A program made the translations under genes and the position numbers. Under the pieces are notes generated by a model, which saw only the letters and a program-made list of their open reading frames with translations, did no database searches and was not told the origin of the DNA. A stretch of DNA of 45,935 nt, taken from Planctomycetota bacterium (lineage in GTDB: Bacteria > Planctomycetota > UBA1135 > GCA-002686595). How positions within the stretch are numbered: position 1 is the stretch's first letter; each line of letters begins with the position of its first letter. This document shows positions 16,417-25,183 of this stretch, one piece after another. The DNA lies in assembly GCA_016795245.1 (NCBI GenBank), contig JAEUIA010000128.1, positions 1 through 45,935 of the forward strand, written 5' to 3'.

Positions 16417-17682
16417 ATGAGCGCGAAGTCCGAAGCCGTCGACCTCATCGTGACGAACGCGCGCGAACTCGCCACCGCCACCGGTGCCGCGGCTCGCGGC
16501 GGAGCCGATCTAGGTGCACTTCGCGTCATCGCGGGCGGTGCGTTGGCCGTCAAGGCGGAGAAGATCGTCGGCGTCGGCCCGGAGGCTGAAATTCGCGCGC
16601 GCTTCACGGCCGGTGAGACGCTCGATGCTCGCGGTGGGACGATCGTGCCGGGGTTCGTCGATGCGCACACGCATCCGGTGTTCGACGGCACGCGCGAAGA
16701 AGAATTCGAGATGCGCACGCGCGGCGCGACCTACATCGAGATCGCGGCCGCGGGCGGCGGCATCCTCTCGTCGGTGCGCGGCGTGCGCGAAGCGTCCCGG
16801 GAAGTTCTGCTGGCGAACCTGCTGCTGCGGCTGGACCGCTTCCTCGAGCTAGGTACGACGACGATCGAAGCCAAGTCCGGCTACGGGCTCACGACCGAGG
16901 ACGAGATCAAATCGCTCGAGGTCATCGCGGCCGCCCGCGCTCGGCACGCGGTCGAAATCGTGCCGACGTTCCTGGGCGCGCACGACTATCCGCTCGAATT
17001 CCGCGACAGGAAATCCCTCTACGTCGATCTCGTGGTCGAGGAGATGTTGCCGCGCGTCGCGAGCGCGGGCCTGGCCGAGTACTGCGACGTGTTCACCGAG
17101 GGGCACGTCTTCGGCATCGAAGATTCGCGCCGTATCTTGCGGCGCGCGAACGAACTCGGACTCAGGCCGCGCCTGCACGCCGATCAGCTCTCGCAACTCG
17201 GTGGCGCGCAGCTCGCGGCCGAAGTCGGCGCTGCCAGCGCTGATCACCTGGAGTTCGTCGACGATCCCGGGTTGGACGCCCTGCGCGCCGCCGGCGTCGT
17301 GCCGATCCTGTGTCCGGTCGTGCCCTTGTACCTGCGGATCGAGCGCGAAGCTCCGGGTCGGCGCATGATCGATCGCGGCCTGTGCGTCGCGCTTTCGACC
17401 GACTTCAACCCCGGCAGTTGCTACCTGCAGAGCCTGCCGACCGCGATGGCGTGGGCCGCGTTGCGCTACCGCATGAGCGCCGCTGAAACGCTCACCGCGG
17501 CGACGCTCAATGCGGCGGCGTCACTGGGCCGCGCCGATCGACTCGGAACCCTCGAGGTCGGCAAGCAAGCGGACTTCGTCTGCCTGGACGTGCCCAACCA
17601 TCGCCACCTCGTCTACGAGCAGGGACGCAACGCCGTTCTGGCCGTCGTGAAGAAGGGCCGCGTCGTTAGGCGGCGTTCCTGA
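16417..17682 (+). CDS. hutI: Imidazolonepropionase
   Basis: Third enzyme of histidine degradation, hydrolysing imidazolonepropionate to formiminoglutamate. It is an amidohydrolase of 421 aa. The metal-binding HTHPVF (His84, His86) follows the small beta domain; FLGAHD, RLHADQLS and the late STDFNPGS segment match HutI. The next gene, ftcD, handles its product, so the pair forms a late hut module; hutH and hutU are not in the window. No ribosome site precedes the ATG, consistent with the -10-like element only nine bases upstream. Confidence 0.96.
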   Translation: MSAKSEAVDLIVTNARELATATGAAARGGADLGALRVIAGGALAVKAEKIVGVGPEAEIRARFTAGETLDARGGTIVPGFVDAHTHPVFDGTREEEFEMRTRGATYIEIAAAGGGILSSVRGVREASREVLLANLLLRLDRFLELGTTTIEAKSGYGLTTEDEIKSLEVIAAARARHAVEIVPTFLGAHDYPLEFRDRKSLYVDLVVEEMLPRVASAGLAEYCDVFTEGHVFGIEDSRRILRRANELGLRPRLHADQLSQLGGAQLAAEVGAASADHLEFVDDPGLDALRAAGVVPILCPVVPLYLRIEREAPGRRMIDRGLCVALSTDFNPGSCYLQSLPTAMAWAALRYRMSAAETLTAATLNAAASLGRADRLGTLEVGKQADFVCLDVPNHRHLVYEQGRNAVLAVVKKGRVVRRRS

Positions 17683-17718
17683 CTTGGCGTAGCGCTCGCG
17701 AGTGTGTCCAATGGGCGC

Positions 17719-18615
17719 ATGAGTCTCGTCGAATGCGTTCCCAATTTCAGTGAAGGCCAGGACAAAGCCAAGATCGAGGCGATCCTCGACGCCGTACGCG
17801 GCGTGCCGGGCGTCAAACTCATCGACTGGAGCATGGACGGATCGCACAACCGCGCCGTCGTGACCTTCGTCGGGTCGCCGCGCGACGCGTCCGAAGCCGC
17901 CTTCCGCGCGATCGCCAAGGCCAAGGACCTGATCGATCTGACGCGCCACAAGGGCGAACATCCGCGCATCGGCGCCACCGACGTCGTGCCCTTCGTTCCG
18001 CTGGAGGGATCTTCGATGGCGGAGTGCGTGGCGACGGCGCATGCCCTGGGCCGCAGGGTCGGGAGCGAACTCGAGATCCCGGTCTACTTCTACGAGGCCG
18101 CCGCGCTGCGTCCGGAAAGGCGCAACCTGCCCGATGTGCGCAACATCGGTTTCGAGAAACTGCGCGACGCGATCGCGACGGAACCCGCGCGCGAGCCGGA
18201 TGCGGGACCGAAGCGGGCTCTGCATCCGACCGCCGGGGCGACGGTGATCGGCGCGCGCATCTTCCTGATCGCGTACAACGTCAACCTCGAGACCACCGAC
18301 GTCGCGGTCGCGAAGGAGATCGCCAAGAAGATCCGCGAGAAGGACGGCGGCTTGAAGGGGATCAAGGCGATGGGCTTCTTCCTCGATGATCTGCAGTGCG
18401 CGCAGGTCAGCATGAACGTCTGCAACTTCGAGGCGACCGGCTTGAAGCGCGTGTTCGACGAGATCGCGAAGCTCGCGAGCGAGCGCGGCGTCGAGATCAA
18501 GGAGAGCGAACTGGTCGGCCTCGCGCCGCGCGCCTCCGTGCCGTCGGGCGTCCCTGAACACGTGCGTCTGCGCGGCTTCGATCCCGCGCGGCAGATCGTC
18601 GAGAATCTGCTGTGA
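17719..18615 (+). CDS. ftcD: Glutamate formimidoyltransferase
   Basis: Transfers the formimino group from formiminoglutamate to tetrahydrofolate. The 298-aa protein starts with the family signature VECVPNFSEG and carries GEHPRIGATDVVPF, where His81 matches the catalytic His of the mammalian enzyme. It covers the two formiminotransferase subdomains only; the cyclodeaminase domain of the bifunctional enzyme is absent. ATG at 17719 is chosen because the family begins immediately there; a GTG at 17704 would add five residues. It lies 36 bases after hutI and overlaps the next gene by four bases (GTGA). Confidence 0.95.
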   Translation: MSLVECVPNFSEGQDKAKIEAILDAVRGVPGVKLIDWSMDGSHNRAVVTFVGSPRDASEAAFRAIAKAKDLIDLTRHKGEHPRIGATDVVPFVPLEGSSMAECVATAHALGRRVGSELEIPVYFYEAAALRPERRNLPDVRNIGFEKLRDAIATEPAREPDAGPKRALHPTAGATVIGARIFLIAYNVNLETTDVAVAKEIAKKIREKDGGLKGIKAMGFFLDDLQCAQVSMNVCNFEATGLKRVFDEIAKLASERGVEIKESELVGLAPRASVPSGVPEHVRLRGFDPARQIVENLL

Positions 18616-19790
18616 AACCGGCCGCGAAGCGCTGGTGGACTTTGGCGGCGCTCGCGCTCTCCATGTGCCTGAGCACGGGCTTTGCGCCCCAGTCGCTCCT
18701 TCTCTCTCAAGATGCCCCGCCGACGGCGCCCGCCTGCAAGTTCTGCAAGTCGACCGGGCGCGAAGTCTGCAGCGAGCATCCCGCCGGCGAGTGCGAGAGC
18801 GAAGACGGCGTCCTCTACTGCAGCCACATCGCCGACTGCAAGGTCTGCGCCGGTACCGGTTGGGTCGTGTGTCGCGAGTGCAAGAGCGACGTCGCGCAGG
18901 CCGCCCTCGACAAGAAGAAGGCCGACATCGAGAAGCGGCGCATCGCGCTCAAGGCGCTCGACGGCAAGATGGACCGCGAGCTGTGCAAGGTCGAGACAAA
19001 GCATTTCATCCTGGTTTGGGAGCTCGAACGCATCAAGGTCGACAAGAAGTTCCTGAACCAGCACGAAGGCATGCACCTCTACGCCGTGCGGCTCGAGCGG
19101 CTCTACGACGACTACTGCGCGCGCCAGAAGCTCGTCGACAAGGACTTCCGCGAGAAGTTCAAGGTCTTCGTGTGGGGCTGGCCCAAGGACCACGAAGCGG
19201 GCGCGCTCGCGTTCTGCGGGCAGAACGCCAGTGGCGGCGTGAAGCTCATGGGTTCGACGCCTGCGTACTCGGTGTGCGGGAACAAGCGCAACTTCAACGA
19301 CGACGATCTCTTGCACCGCAACATCGTGCACTCCGTCACGCACCTGATGTTGTCGGCGCAACAGTTCCCGGCCTGGATGGGCAATGTCAAAGGCGGTTGG
19401 TGCGACGAAGGACTCTCGCACTGGTTCGAAGATCGCTACTGGGGCATCTGCGACAACTACTGCTACCAGGAGTCGAACAGCAACGTCGATTTCAAGGGCG
19501 GCAAGTTCCGCCTCGCGGTGCGCAAGCTGATCGAGACGGACAAGGTACCGCCCGCCCCGCAGGTCTTCGAGCGCACCTCCGACACGTTGACTCTGCCCGA
19601 GCACGCGGTTGCGTTCAGCTATGTCGACTACTTCCTGAGCCGCGACGGCGAGAAGTTCAAAGCCTTGTGCGCCGAGTTGAAGCGCAAGGTCCATACGCGC
19701 GACGCGCTCAAAAAGGTCTACGACCTGTCGGTGATGGAGTTCGAGGCCTTGTGGAAGGCGTGGGTACTGCAGACCTACCCGACGAAGTGA
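18612..19790 (+). CDS. Secreted zinc-ribbon/peptidase-MA-like protein lacking catalytic Glu
   Basis: A 392-aa protein with an N-terminal signal sequence (about residues 1-25). Residues 42-90 are cysteine-rich, with DnaJ-like CxxC pairs (CKFCKSTG, CKVCAGTG, CREC). The C-terminal half resembles gluzincin-type metallopeptidases of clan MA: a helix with HSVTH (240-244) and downstream WCDEGLSHW (263-271), where Glu266 sits like the third zinc ligand. The usual HExxH glutamate is replaced by Ser241, so catalysis is doubtful. The start is GTG at 18612, overlapping the ftcD stop. Function unknown; co-translation with ftcD need not mean a role in histidine use. Confidence 0.65.
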   Translation: MKPAAKRWWTLAALALSMCLSTGFAPQSLLLSQDAPPTAPACKFCKSTGREVCSEHPAGECESEDGVLYCSHIADCKVCAGTGWVVCRECKSDVAQAALDKKKADIEKRRIALKALDGKMDRELCKVETKHFILVWELERIKVDKKFLNQHEGMHLYAVRLERLYDDYCARQKLVDKDFREKFKVFVWGWPKDHEAGALAFCGQNASGGVKLMGSTPAYSVCGNKRNFNDDDLLHRNIVHSVTHLMLSAQQFPAWMGNVKGGWCDEGLSHWFEDRYWGICDNYCYQESNSNVDFKGGKFRLAVRKLIETDKVPPAPQVFERTSDTLTLPEHAVAFSYVDYFLSRDGEKFKALCAELKRKVHTRDALKKVYDLSVMEFEALWKAWVLQTYPTK

Positions 19791-19803
19791 GACTGCAGTT
19801 CCT

Positions 19804-21750
19804 TTGAAATTCTCGCTCTCCCGCCTGCTCTTGCCGCTGTTGCTCGCCTTCGCCTTCGTCGTGCGCTGGGAGCCTGCGCGCACGCTGAGGCTCGCACCCG
19901 ACGAACAGCAAGCTCTGGGCGATGCCTCGTGGTTGATCGACGATCCCGACACGTGTCAGGAACTGCGGCGCATCGAACTCGCGATCGCGGGTGCGCGCGT
20001 TCCCGATTTCGACCGCTTCGTGAACTACCCGGCGGGCGGGGAGATCCCGTCGCTGTCGTTCTTCGACGCTTGCGTCGCCGGTGTGGCGCAGCGTTTCCTG
20101 CCTTCGTCCGGCGGTGACGTCGCCCTCGGCTTCGTGCGCGAGCACGATCTCGAAGACTTCGTCATCAAGCTCTCCTCGATCCTAGGCTTGCTGGCCGTGC
20201 TGGCCGTCTTCTGGGCCGCGCGCACGATCGCGACCGGGCGTCAGGCCGTCATCGCCGCGCTCGCGGCCGCGGCCGTGGTCGCGCTGCACCCCGCGACGAT
20301 CGCCGTGTCTTCCGCGGGCATCCTCGACTCGGCGGCGCTGCTCTCGATCCTGTTCGCGTTCTTGTTGCGATCGACCGTGAGATCGATCCGCGCGACCGGC
20401 ATGCCCGGAGCACTGCTCGACGCGCTCGTCGCCGGCGCCTTGGCCGGCATTTTGACCGCAGGTTCCGCGGTTGGACTGGCGCTCTTCTTTCCGGCCTGGA
20501 CGGCCTTTCTCGTGCACGTCCTGCGATCGGAGGGCGAAGCGCGGACGAATGCGCTGCGCTGCGGGTTGTTCTTCACGATCGTCGCGGCCTTCCTGGCGCG
20601 CATGCCGATCAGTGAACCAAGGATGGATGCAGGCGGGATCGTGACCGGCTTCCAGAGCGGCGCCGCGTTGATCGTGTTCCTCTCCGCTGCACCCTTCCTG
20701 GTGCTGTTCCTCCTGAACCGGGGAGCGAAGTCGAGCTTGTTCCGCACCGCTTGCTTCATCGTCGCCACGGGAGTGATCGTGTACCAGGCGCCGAAGGCCT
20801 GGGACGACCTCGCACCCGCAGTGCGCTGGTTCTTCGCCGAGCACGCTCTGATCACACGCGCGCTGCCGAGCACCGCTCCGAGCGCATTCGGCTTCGGACT
20901 CGCGTTCCTCGTGGCTGTGGGAATCGTCGTCGTCGCCGTCTCGTGGCGACACCGAAGCGACACGACGACACTCGCGCTCGGCGGAGCCGTTGTCGTGTTG
21001 TTGCTCGTGTCGCTCGCCACGGCGCTCGCACTGCCTTTCCTGGTCGTCGCGCTCGCCTGTGCCGTCGCGCTGGCGTTGGATCGCGCGGGCGACGAGGACA
21101 CTCCCGCCGCGCGACGCGTCGTGCCTCTGGCCGCGGCGCTCTTCGTGTTGCTCGCAGTGCCCGCCTTCGCCCCGAGTTTCCGTACGCCGGATCCGGTGCA
21201 GCGCGAGGCACGTCTCGATTTCGTGGCCGGTCTGCGCTGGATGCGCGCCAACACGACGAGCGGAGGTGCTTGGAATTCACCGACCAGCCCGAGTTCGTGG
21301 GGGGTCGTGTGCAGTGTGTCCGACGGTCCGCTGGTGCAGTACCACGCGCGCCGTCCGGCCCTGCTCTCGCCTTGGGCGGTCCTCTCCGGGCCGCGTGCGA
21401 TGGAAGAAGCGACGAGGCGCATGAACGCCAGCGGAGACCGTGCGCCGCTCGAGCGTCTCATGCAAGGTCAAGGCGCGCCCTACGTCGTCGTCGGTGCGGG
21501 AGAACGTCGACGTGAGCGCGACCTCGTGTCGGCCGCTCAGCCGACGGTGTTGGACGAGCTCTTGCGACAGGCCGCGGGCTTGGCTCCTCGAGGCCCCGAC
21601 GAATTCGTGCTCGAACACGTCTCGCGGCGCCGCCTCGACGCTGCTGGCGCCTCGACACTGGACGAGGGAGCGGGATTGCCGGTGATCGCGATCTGGAGAC
21701 TGGCGCGCCAGGAGAGCGAAACTCCGCGTGCCGAGATGCGACCACGCTGA
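19804..21750 (+). CDS. Divergent STT3-like GT-C membrane protein
   Basis: A 648-aa integral membrane protein with about ten or more hydrophobic segments. The N-terminal lumen-type loop DDPDTCQELRRIELAI...VPDFDRFVNYPAGGE (residues 46-80) closely resembles the first acidic loop of STT3/AglB/PglB-type oligosaccharyltransferases and their bacterial relatives. The later soluble segment (about 495-525) has SSWGVVCSVSDG followed by VQYHARRP, where relatives typically carry a WDYG-type motif; here it reads SDGP. It may therefore be a glycosyltransferase with altered acceptor recognition or a non-catalytic relative. The start is TTG at 19804, 13 bases after the previous stop, without a clear ribosome site. 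Confidence 0.6.
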   Translation: MKFSLSRLLLPLLLAFAFVVRWEPARTLRLAPDEQQALGDASWLIDDPDTCQELRRIELAIAGARVPDFDRFVNYPAGGEIPSLSFFDACVAGVAQRFLPSSGGDVALGFVREHDLEDFVIKLSSILGLLAVLAVFWAARTIATGRQAVIAALAAAAVVALHPATIAVSSAGILDSAALLSILFAFLLRSTVRSIRATGMPGALLDALVAGALAGILTAGSAVGLALFFPAWTAFLVHVLRSEGEARTNALRCGLFFTIVAAFLARMPISEPRMDAGGIVTGFQSGAALIVFLSAAPFLVLFLLNRGAKSSLFRTACFIVATGVIVYQAPKAWDDLAPAVRWFFAEHALITRALPSTAPSAFGFGLAFLVAVGIVVVAVSWRHRSDTTTLALGGAVVVLLLVSLATALALPFLVVALACAVALALDRAGDEDTPAARRVVPLAAALFVLLAVPAFAPSFRTPDPVQREARLDFVAGLRWMRANTTSGGAWNSPTSPSSWGVVCSVSDGPLVQYHARRPALLSPWAVLSGPRAMEEATRRMNASGDRAPLERLMQGQGAPYVVVGAGERRRERDLVSAAQPTVLDELLRQAAGLAPRGPDEFVLEHVSRRRLDAAGASTLDEGAGLPVIAIWRLARQESETPRAEMRPR

Positions 21751-21769
21751 ACTCAGCGTCCGCGAACCG

Positions 21770-21775
21770 TATCCT
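21770..21775 (+). promoter_or_regulatory. Possible -10 element of hisS
   Basis: TATCCT ends seven bases before the hisS ATG at 21783, again a spacing that would give a leaderless or near-leaderless message. A weak -35-like CTGAAC lies 17 bases upstream, overlapping the end of the preceding gene. No ribosome site is seen for hisS. Confidence 0.25.
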
Positions 21776-21782
21776 GTTCACG

Positions 21783-23120
21783 ATGTCACTCATCGAACCG
21801 CGCACACTCAAGGGGTTCCGCGACTATCTGCCTTCGGCCATGGTGCCGCGCGAGCATCTGATCGACACGGCGCGCAAGGTCTACAAGAGCTACGGGTTCC
21901 TGCCGATCGACACGCCGGCCCTGGAGTACGAGGAGATCCTGACGGGCAAGGGCGGGGACGAATCGGACAAGCAGCTCTACCGCTTCGAAGATTCCGGCGG
22001 CCGCAAGGTCGCGCTGCGCTTCGACCTGACCGTGCCGCTCGCGCGCTTCGTCGCGCAGCACAGCCACGAATTGGGCTTGCCGTTCAAGCGCTACCACATC
22101 GCGACGGTGTGGCGCGGAGAGAACACACAACGCGGGCGCTACCGCGAATTCATGCAGTGCGATTTCGACACGATCGGGTCGGAGAGCATCGCGTGCGACG
22201 TCGAGACGGCGCTGGTGATCCACGACCTGTTGCAGGCCATCGGCTTCGACGACTTCAAGATCCACGTCAACAATCGACGTTTGCTCACAGGCCTGCTCGA
22301 ACGGCTGGACCTCGAAGGGCGGTCCGGCGCCGTATTGCGCGCGCTCGACAAGCTGCCCAAGATCGGACCCGAAAAAGTGGCCGAGGAAATGGCGACCAGT
22401 GCCGGCGTGAGCGCTGCACAAGCGCGCGAGATCCTGACGCTGGCCTCGGTCAGCGGCACGAACGACGCCATGCTCGCACAACTTGAACCGCTCGTCGCGA
22501 GCAGCGAACGCGGGCGTGACGGGCTGGGCAAGCTCGCGACGCTCCTCGGGTCGGCGCGGGCTGCGGGCGTCTCGGACAAGCGCCTGCAACTCGACGTTTC
22601 GATCGCGCGCGGACTCGATTACTACACCGGCACGGTGTTCGAGACCTTCCTGGGTGCGCTGCCCACGATCGGCAGCGTGTGTTCGGGCGGTCGCTACGAC
22701 GACCTCGCGTCGCTGTACACGAAGGAACGTCTACCGGGCATCGGCGCTTCGCTGGGACTGGATCGCCTGCTCGCGGCGATGGAGGAACTGAAGCTCCTGC
22801 CGGAGAAGCCGGCGGTTGCACCGGTGTTCCTGCCGTATTTCACCGAGTCGCGTCTGACGGATTACTTCAAGCTCGCCGCGCGACTGCGGCAGAGCGGTCT
22901 GGGCGTCGAGTTCTATCCCGAGGCGAAGAAGCTCGGCAACCAGCTGAAGTACGCCGATCGCCGCGGTTTCCGCTTTGCGCTCGTCGTCGGTGACTCCGAA
23001 TGGGAAGCCGGACGCGGCCAGGTGAAGGACCTCAAGACCGGTTCGAGCGCCTCAGTGCCCCTGGAAACGAACGGCGCGGTCAGCGCCGAATTGTTGGCGG
23101 CACTGACCGCGAGTCACTGA
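21783..23120 (+). CDS. hisS: Histidine--tRNA ligase
   Basis: Class II aminoacyl-tRNA synthetase charging tRNA-His. The 445-aa protein shows motif 2 (RGENTQRGRYREFMQCDFD, 111-129), the histidine-specific ARGLDYYTG (275-283), SGGRYDDL and motif 3 (GIGASLGLDRL), then the C-terminal anticodon-binding domain. Length is normal. It is convergent with the small heat-shock gene, the two stop codons lying 16 bases apart. Confidence 0.97.
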   Translation: MSLIEPRTLKGFRDYLPSAMVPREHLIDTARKVYKSYGFLPIDTPALEYEEILTGKGGDESDKQLYRFEDSGGRKVALRFDLTVPLARFVAQHSHELGLPFKRYHIATVWRGENTQRGRYREFMQCDFDTIGSESIACDVETALVIHDLLQAIGFDDFKIHVNNRRLLTGLLERLDLEGRSGAVLRALDKLPKIGPEKVAEEMATSAGVSAAQAREILTLASVSGTNDAMLAQLEPLVASSERGRDGLGKLATLLGSARAAGVSDKRLQLDVSIARGLDYYTGTVFETFLGALPTIGSVCSGGRYDDLASLYTKERLPGIGASLGLDRLLAAMEELKLLPEKPAVAPVFLPYFTESRLTDYFKLAARLRQSGLGVEFYPEAKKLGNQLKYADRRGFRFALVVGDSEWEAGRGQVKDLKTGSSASVPLETNGAVSAELLAALTASH

Positions 23121-23136
23121 GTCCGACGCAGCTCGC

Positions 23137-23523
23137 TCAGGCGGTCTGGATCGGGATTCGGCGCTGGGTGGGCACCGACTTCGGGACCTCTACGCGCAGC
23201 AGCCCGTTCTGCATGCTGGCTTTGATCGACGAACTGTCGGCTTCGCTCGAGAGCTCGAACGAGCGGCGGTAGTCGACGCCGTCGAACTCACGCCACAAGA
23301 GACGGAAGCCCTCGGGGTCGTTGGTGTCCGCGGTGCCTTTGATGGTGAGCACGTTGCGCTCGACAGTCACTTCGACGGTCTTGGCATCGACGCCCGGCAT
23401 CTCGGCCACCACGTGCACCGTCCGATCGTTCTCGTAGATGTCGCAGCGGGGAGCCACGACGTCGCGCCGACGGCGAGCCGTGACAGGTGTGGGAGCGTTC
23501 TTGGTTTCGATGTTGGTGTTCAT
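23137..23523 (-). CDS. Small heat-shock protein (Hsp20), copy 1
   Basis: A 128-aa ATP-independent holdase. The alpha-crystallin domain starts at about residue 24 (APRCDIYENDRTVHVVAEMP) and includes the family signature GLLRVEVPK near the end. A C-terminal IPI provides the IxI motif used for oligomerisation. The ATG at 23523 is preceded by GAGGA at five bases, and the arginine-rich extension of the open frame upstream is rejected. It follows the second Hsp20 gene by 25 bases and is probably co-transcribed with it. Confidence 0.93.
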   Translation of the reverse strand: MNTNIETKNAPTPVTARRRRDVVAPRCDIYENDRTVHVVAEMPGVDAKTVEVTVERNVLTIKGTADTNDPEGFRLLWREFDGVDYRRSFELSSEADSSSIKASMQNGLLRVEVPKSVPTQRRIPIQTA

Positions 23524-23548
23524 GATCGTCCTCGTTGTCGTGGTTTCA

Positions 23549-23983
23549 TCAGTTGGATTGGATTTCGACGCGCCGCGGCTTGTCGCTCTCGGCGCGCGGC
23601 AAGTCGACTTCGAGCCGCCCGCTCGCGAGCGAGGCGCGCACGCCCTCGGCATCGACGGAGTACGGCAGTTGAAGCGTGCGGGTGACGGTGCCGCTGCGCC
23701 GTTCACGCCGCGTGATGCGCGCTTTGTCGATCGTCGCTTCGTCGCGCACCGTCCACTTGAGCGTCAGCTCGTCGCCTTCAACGGAAAGATCGAGGTCTTC
23801 CGTCGCGACTCCGGGCACCAGCGCCGTCAGGCGCAGGCCGTCGTCGTTCATCCACAACTGGATCGGCGGCGATGACAACGCGACGGATTCATCCGCCATC
23901 CAACGGTTCATCTGTCCGCGAAATTGCTCCAGTTCGAGCCAGGGATTCCAGGCCTGTTGAGGGATTCGAGTTGTCCAAAGCAT
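23549..23983 (-). CDS. Small heat-shock protein (Hsp20), copy 2
   Basis: A 144-aa alpha-crystallin-type chaperone. After an N-terminal arm containing WNPWLELEQFRGQMNRWM comes the alpha-crystallin domain with LTALVPGVATEDLDLSVEG and the closing signature SGRLEVDLPR. The C terminus has VEI, a looser IxI-type motif. The ATG at 23983 has a strong AAGGAG eight bases upstream. It differs clearly from the neighbouring Hsp20, so the pair may form mixed oligomers, as reported for other two-Hsp20 bacteria. It is divergent from the DnaJ-like gene across 264 bases. Confidence 0.92.
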   Translation of the reverse strand: MLWTTRIPQQAWNPWLELEQFRGQMNRWMADESVALSSPPIQLWMNDDGLRLTALVPGVATEDLDLSVEGDELTLKWTVRDEATIDKARITRRERRSGTVTRTLQLPYSVDAEGVRASLASGRLEVDLPRAESDKPRRVEIQSN

Positions 23984-24142
23984 TGTGAGTCTCCTTGGTT
24001 GTCCAGGCGCATGCCGTGCGCCCTCGCCCGGCCGTTTTGCAAGCGCGATGCCAGCCCTGAAGGACGCCCGCGCGGGGCCCCGGGAGCGGTGTAGAGGTCC
24101 TCGGACTGCCACCTTGGCGCCGGTTCGGTGTCAGAATTGCAG

Positions 24143-24170
24143 TTCACGCGCCCCCCGCGTGCCCTACAGT
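24143..24170 (+). promoter_or_regulatory. Possible promoter of the DnaJ-like gene
   Basis: TTCACG (24143-24148) and TACAGT (24165-24170) are separated by 16 bases, each matching four of six bases of the housekeeping consensus. They lie in the divergent spacer between the Hsp20 pair and the DnaJ-like gene. No CIRCE-type (HrcA) inverted repeat was found in this spacer. Confidence 0.25.
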
Positions 24171-24247
24171 TCAGCGCTGAGCCGGGCATGCGATTTGACA
24201 CCTCGCTGCTCTACGATCACGCACCAGAGCGCAGCACAAACGTGGGA

Positions 24248-25183
24248 GTGAAATTCCAGGACTACTACTCGACGCTGGGTGTCGCGCGCAGCGCGACCGA
24301 GGAGGAGATCCGTCGTGCCTACCGCAAGCTCGCACGCTCGACCCACCCAGACGTCGACAAGACTTCGGGTGCGGCCGAGCGCTTCAAGCAGATCGCCGAG
24401 GCCTACGAAGTGTTGAAGGACCCCGCGACGCGCAAGCGCTACGACGCGCTGGGTGCGCAGTGGAAGGAAGGCCAGGAGTTCACTCCGCCGTCGGGGTTCG
24501 AAGGTGGATGGCGTTCTCACTCCCAGACCGGGCGACGAGCAACCGCAGGAGCGCACGCCGACTTCGGCGGCTTCAGCTCGTTCTTCGAGAGTCTCTTCGG
24601 CGACGGATTTCAAAGCGACGGGCGCGGGGGCTTCAGTGCCAGGCAAGGCCCGCAGCGTGGCGCCTCGCTCGAAGCCGACTTGGAGATCACACTCGAGGAA
24701 GCGGTTCGCGGCGGCAAGCGCGCGCTACAGCTCCGTTCGGATGACCCGGAGGTGCCCGCGCGCCGGATCGAAGTCACCGTGCCTCCGAAGAGCTACCCCG
24801 GCATGACGATGCGCCTCGCCGGGCTCGGTCATGCCGGCTCCGCGGGTGCCGGCGACCTGCTCCTGCGCATCGTGATCGCGCCGCACGCGCAGTTCGGGAT
24901 CAAGGACAACGACCTCACCACGCGGCTTTCGATCCAACCCCATGAGGCGGCACTCGGAGCCGGCGTTCCGCTGAAACTGGTCGACGGCAGCGAAGTCACC
25001 GTGCGCGTTCCGCCCGGAACTTCGAGCGGCAAGACCTTGCGTTTGCGCGGTCTGGGATTGAAGCGTCGCGACGGTGTCGCAGGCGATCTGCTGGTCGAGA
25101 TCGCGATCGAAGTGCCCACGCAGCTCACGGAGGCCGAGCGCAAGCTCTATTCCGAACTGGCTGAACTGCGCAAGAAGGCTTGA
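24248..25183 (+). CDS. cbpA: DnaJ-class co-chaperone (CbpA type)
   Basis: About 311 aa. The J domain is at the N terminus (KFQDYYSTLGVARSATEEEI) with the HPD tripeptide at 33-35 that activates Hsp70. A Gly/Phe-rich linker follows (FGGFSSFFESLFGDGF), then two C-terminal beta domains. There is no cysteine-rich zinc domain, so it is type II, as in CbpA. GTG at 24248 matches where relatives begin; GTG at 24242 or ATG at 24188 are alternatives. Its position opposite two Hsp20 genes suggests a shared stress role; no dnaK or grpE is in the window. Confidence 0.9.
   Translation: MKFQDYYSTLGVARSATEEEIRRAYRKLARSTHPDVDKTSGAAERFKQIAEAYEVLKDPATRKRYDALGAQWKEGQEFTPPSGFEGGWRSHSQTGRRATAGAHADFGGFSSFFESLFGDGFQSDGRGGFSARQGPQRGASLEADLEITLEEAVRGGKRALQLRSDDPEVPARRIEVTVPPKSYPGMTMRLAGLGHAGSAGAGDLLLRIVIAPHAQFGIKDNDLTTRLSIQPHEAALGAGVPLKLVDGSEVTVRVPPGTSSGKTLRLRGLGLKRRDGVAGDLLVEIAIEVPTQLTEAERKLYSELAELRKKA

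Noticed and set aside
18612..18900. A DnaJ protein, from the CxxCxGxG-like motifs
   Set aside because: There is no J domain or substrate-binding domain; the cysteine region is preceded by a signal peptide and followed by a peptidase-MA-like domain.
18090..19952. Minus-strand open frame (620 aa) over ftcD and the zinc-ribbon protein
   Set aside because: Antisense shadow; the plus-strand genes have signal peptide, motifs and tight stop/start overlap.
24195..24200. Consensus -35 TTGACA upstream of the DnaJ-like gene
   Set aside because: No -10-like hexamer lies 16-18 bases downstream; TACGAT is only 11 bases away.
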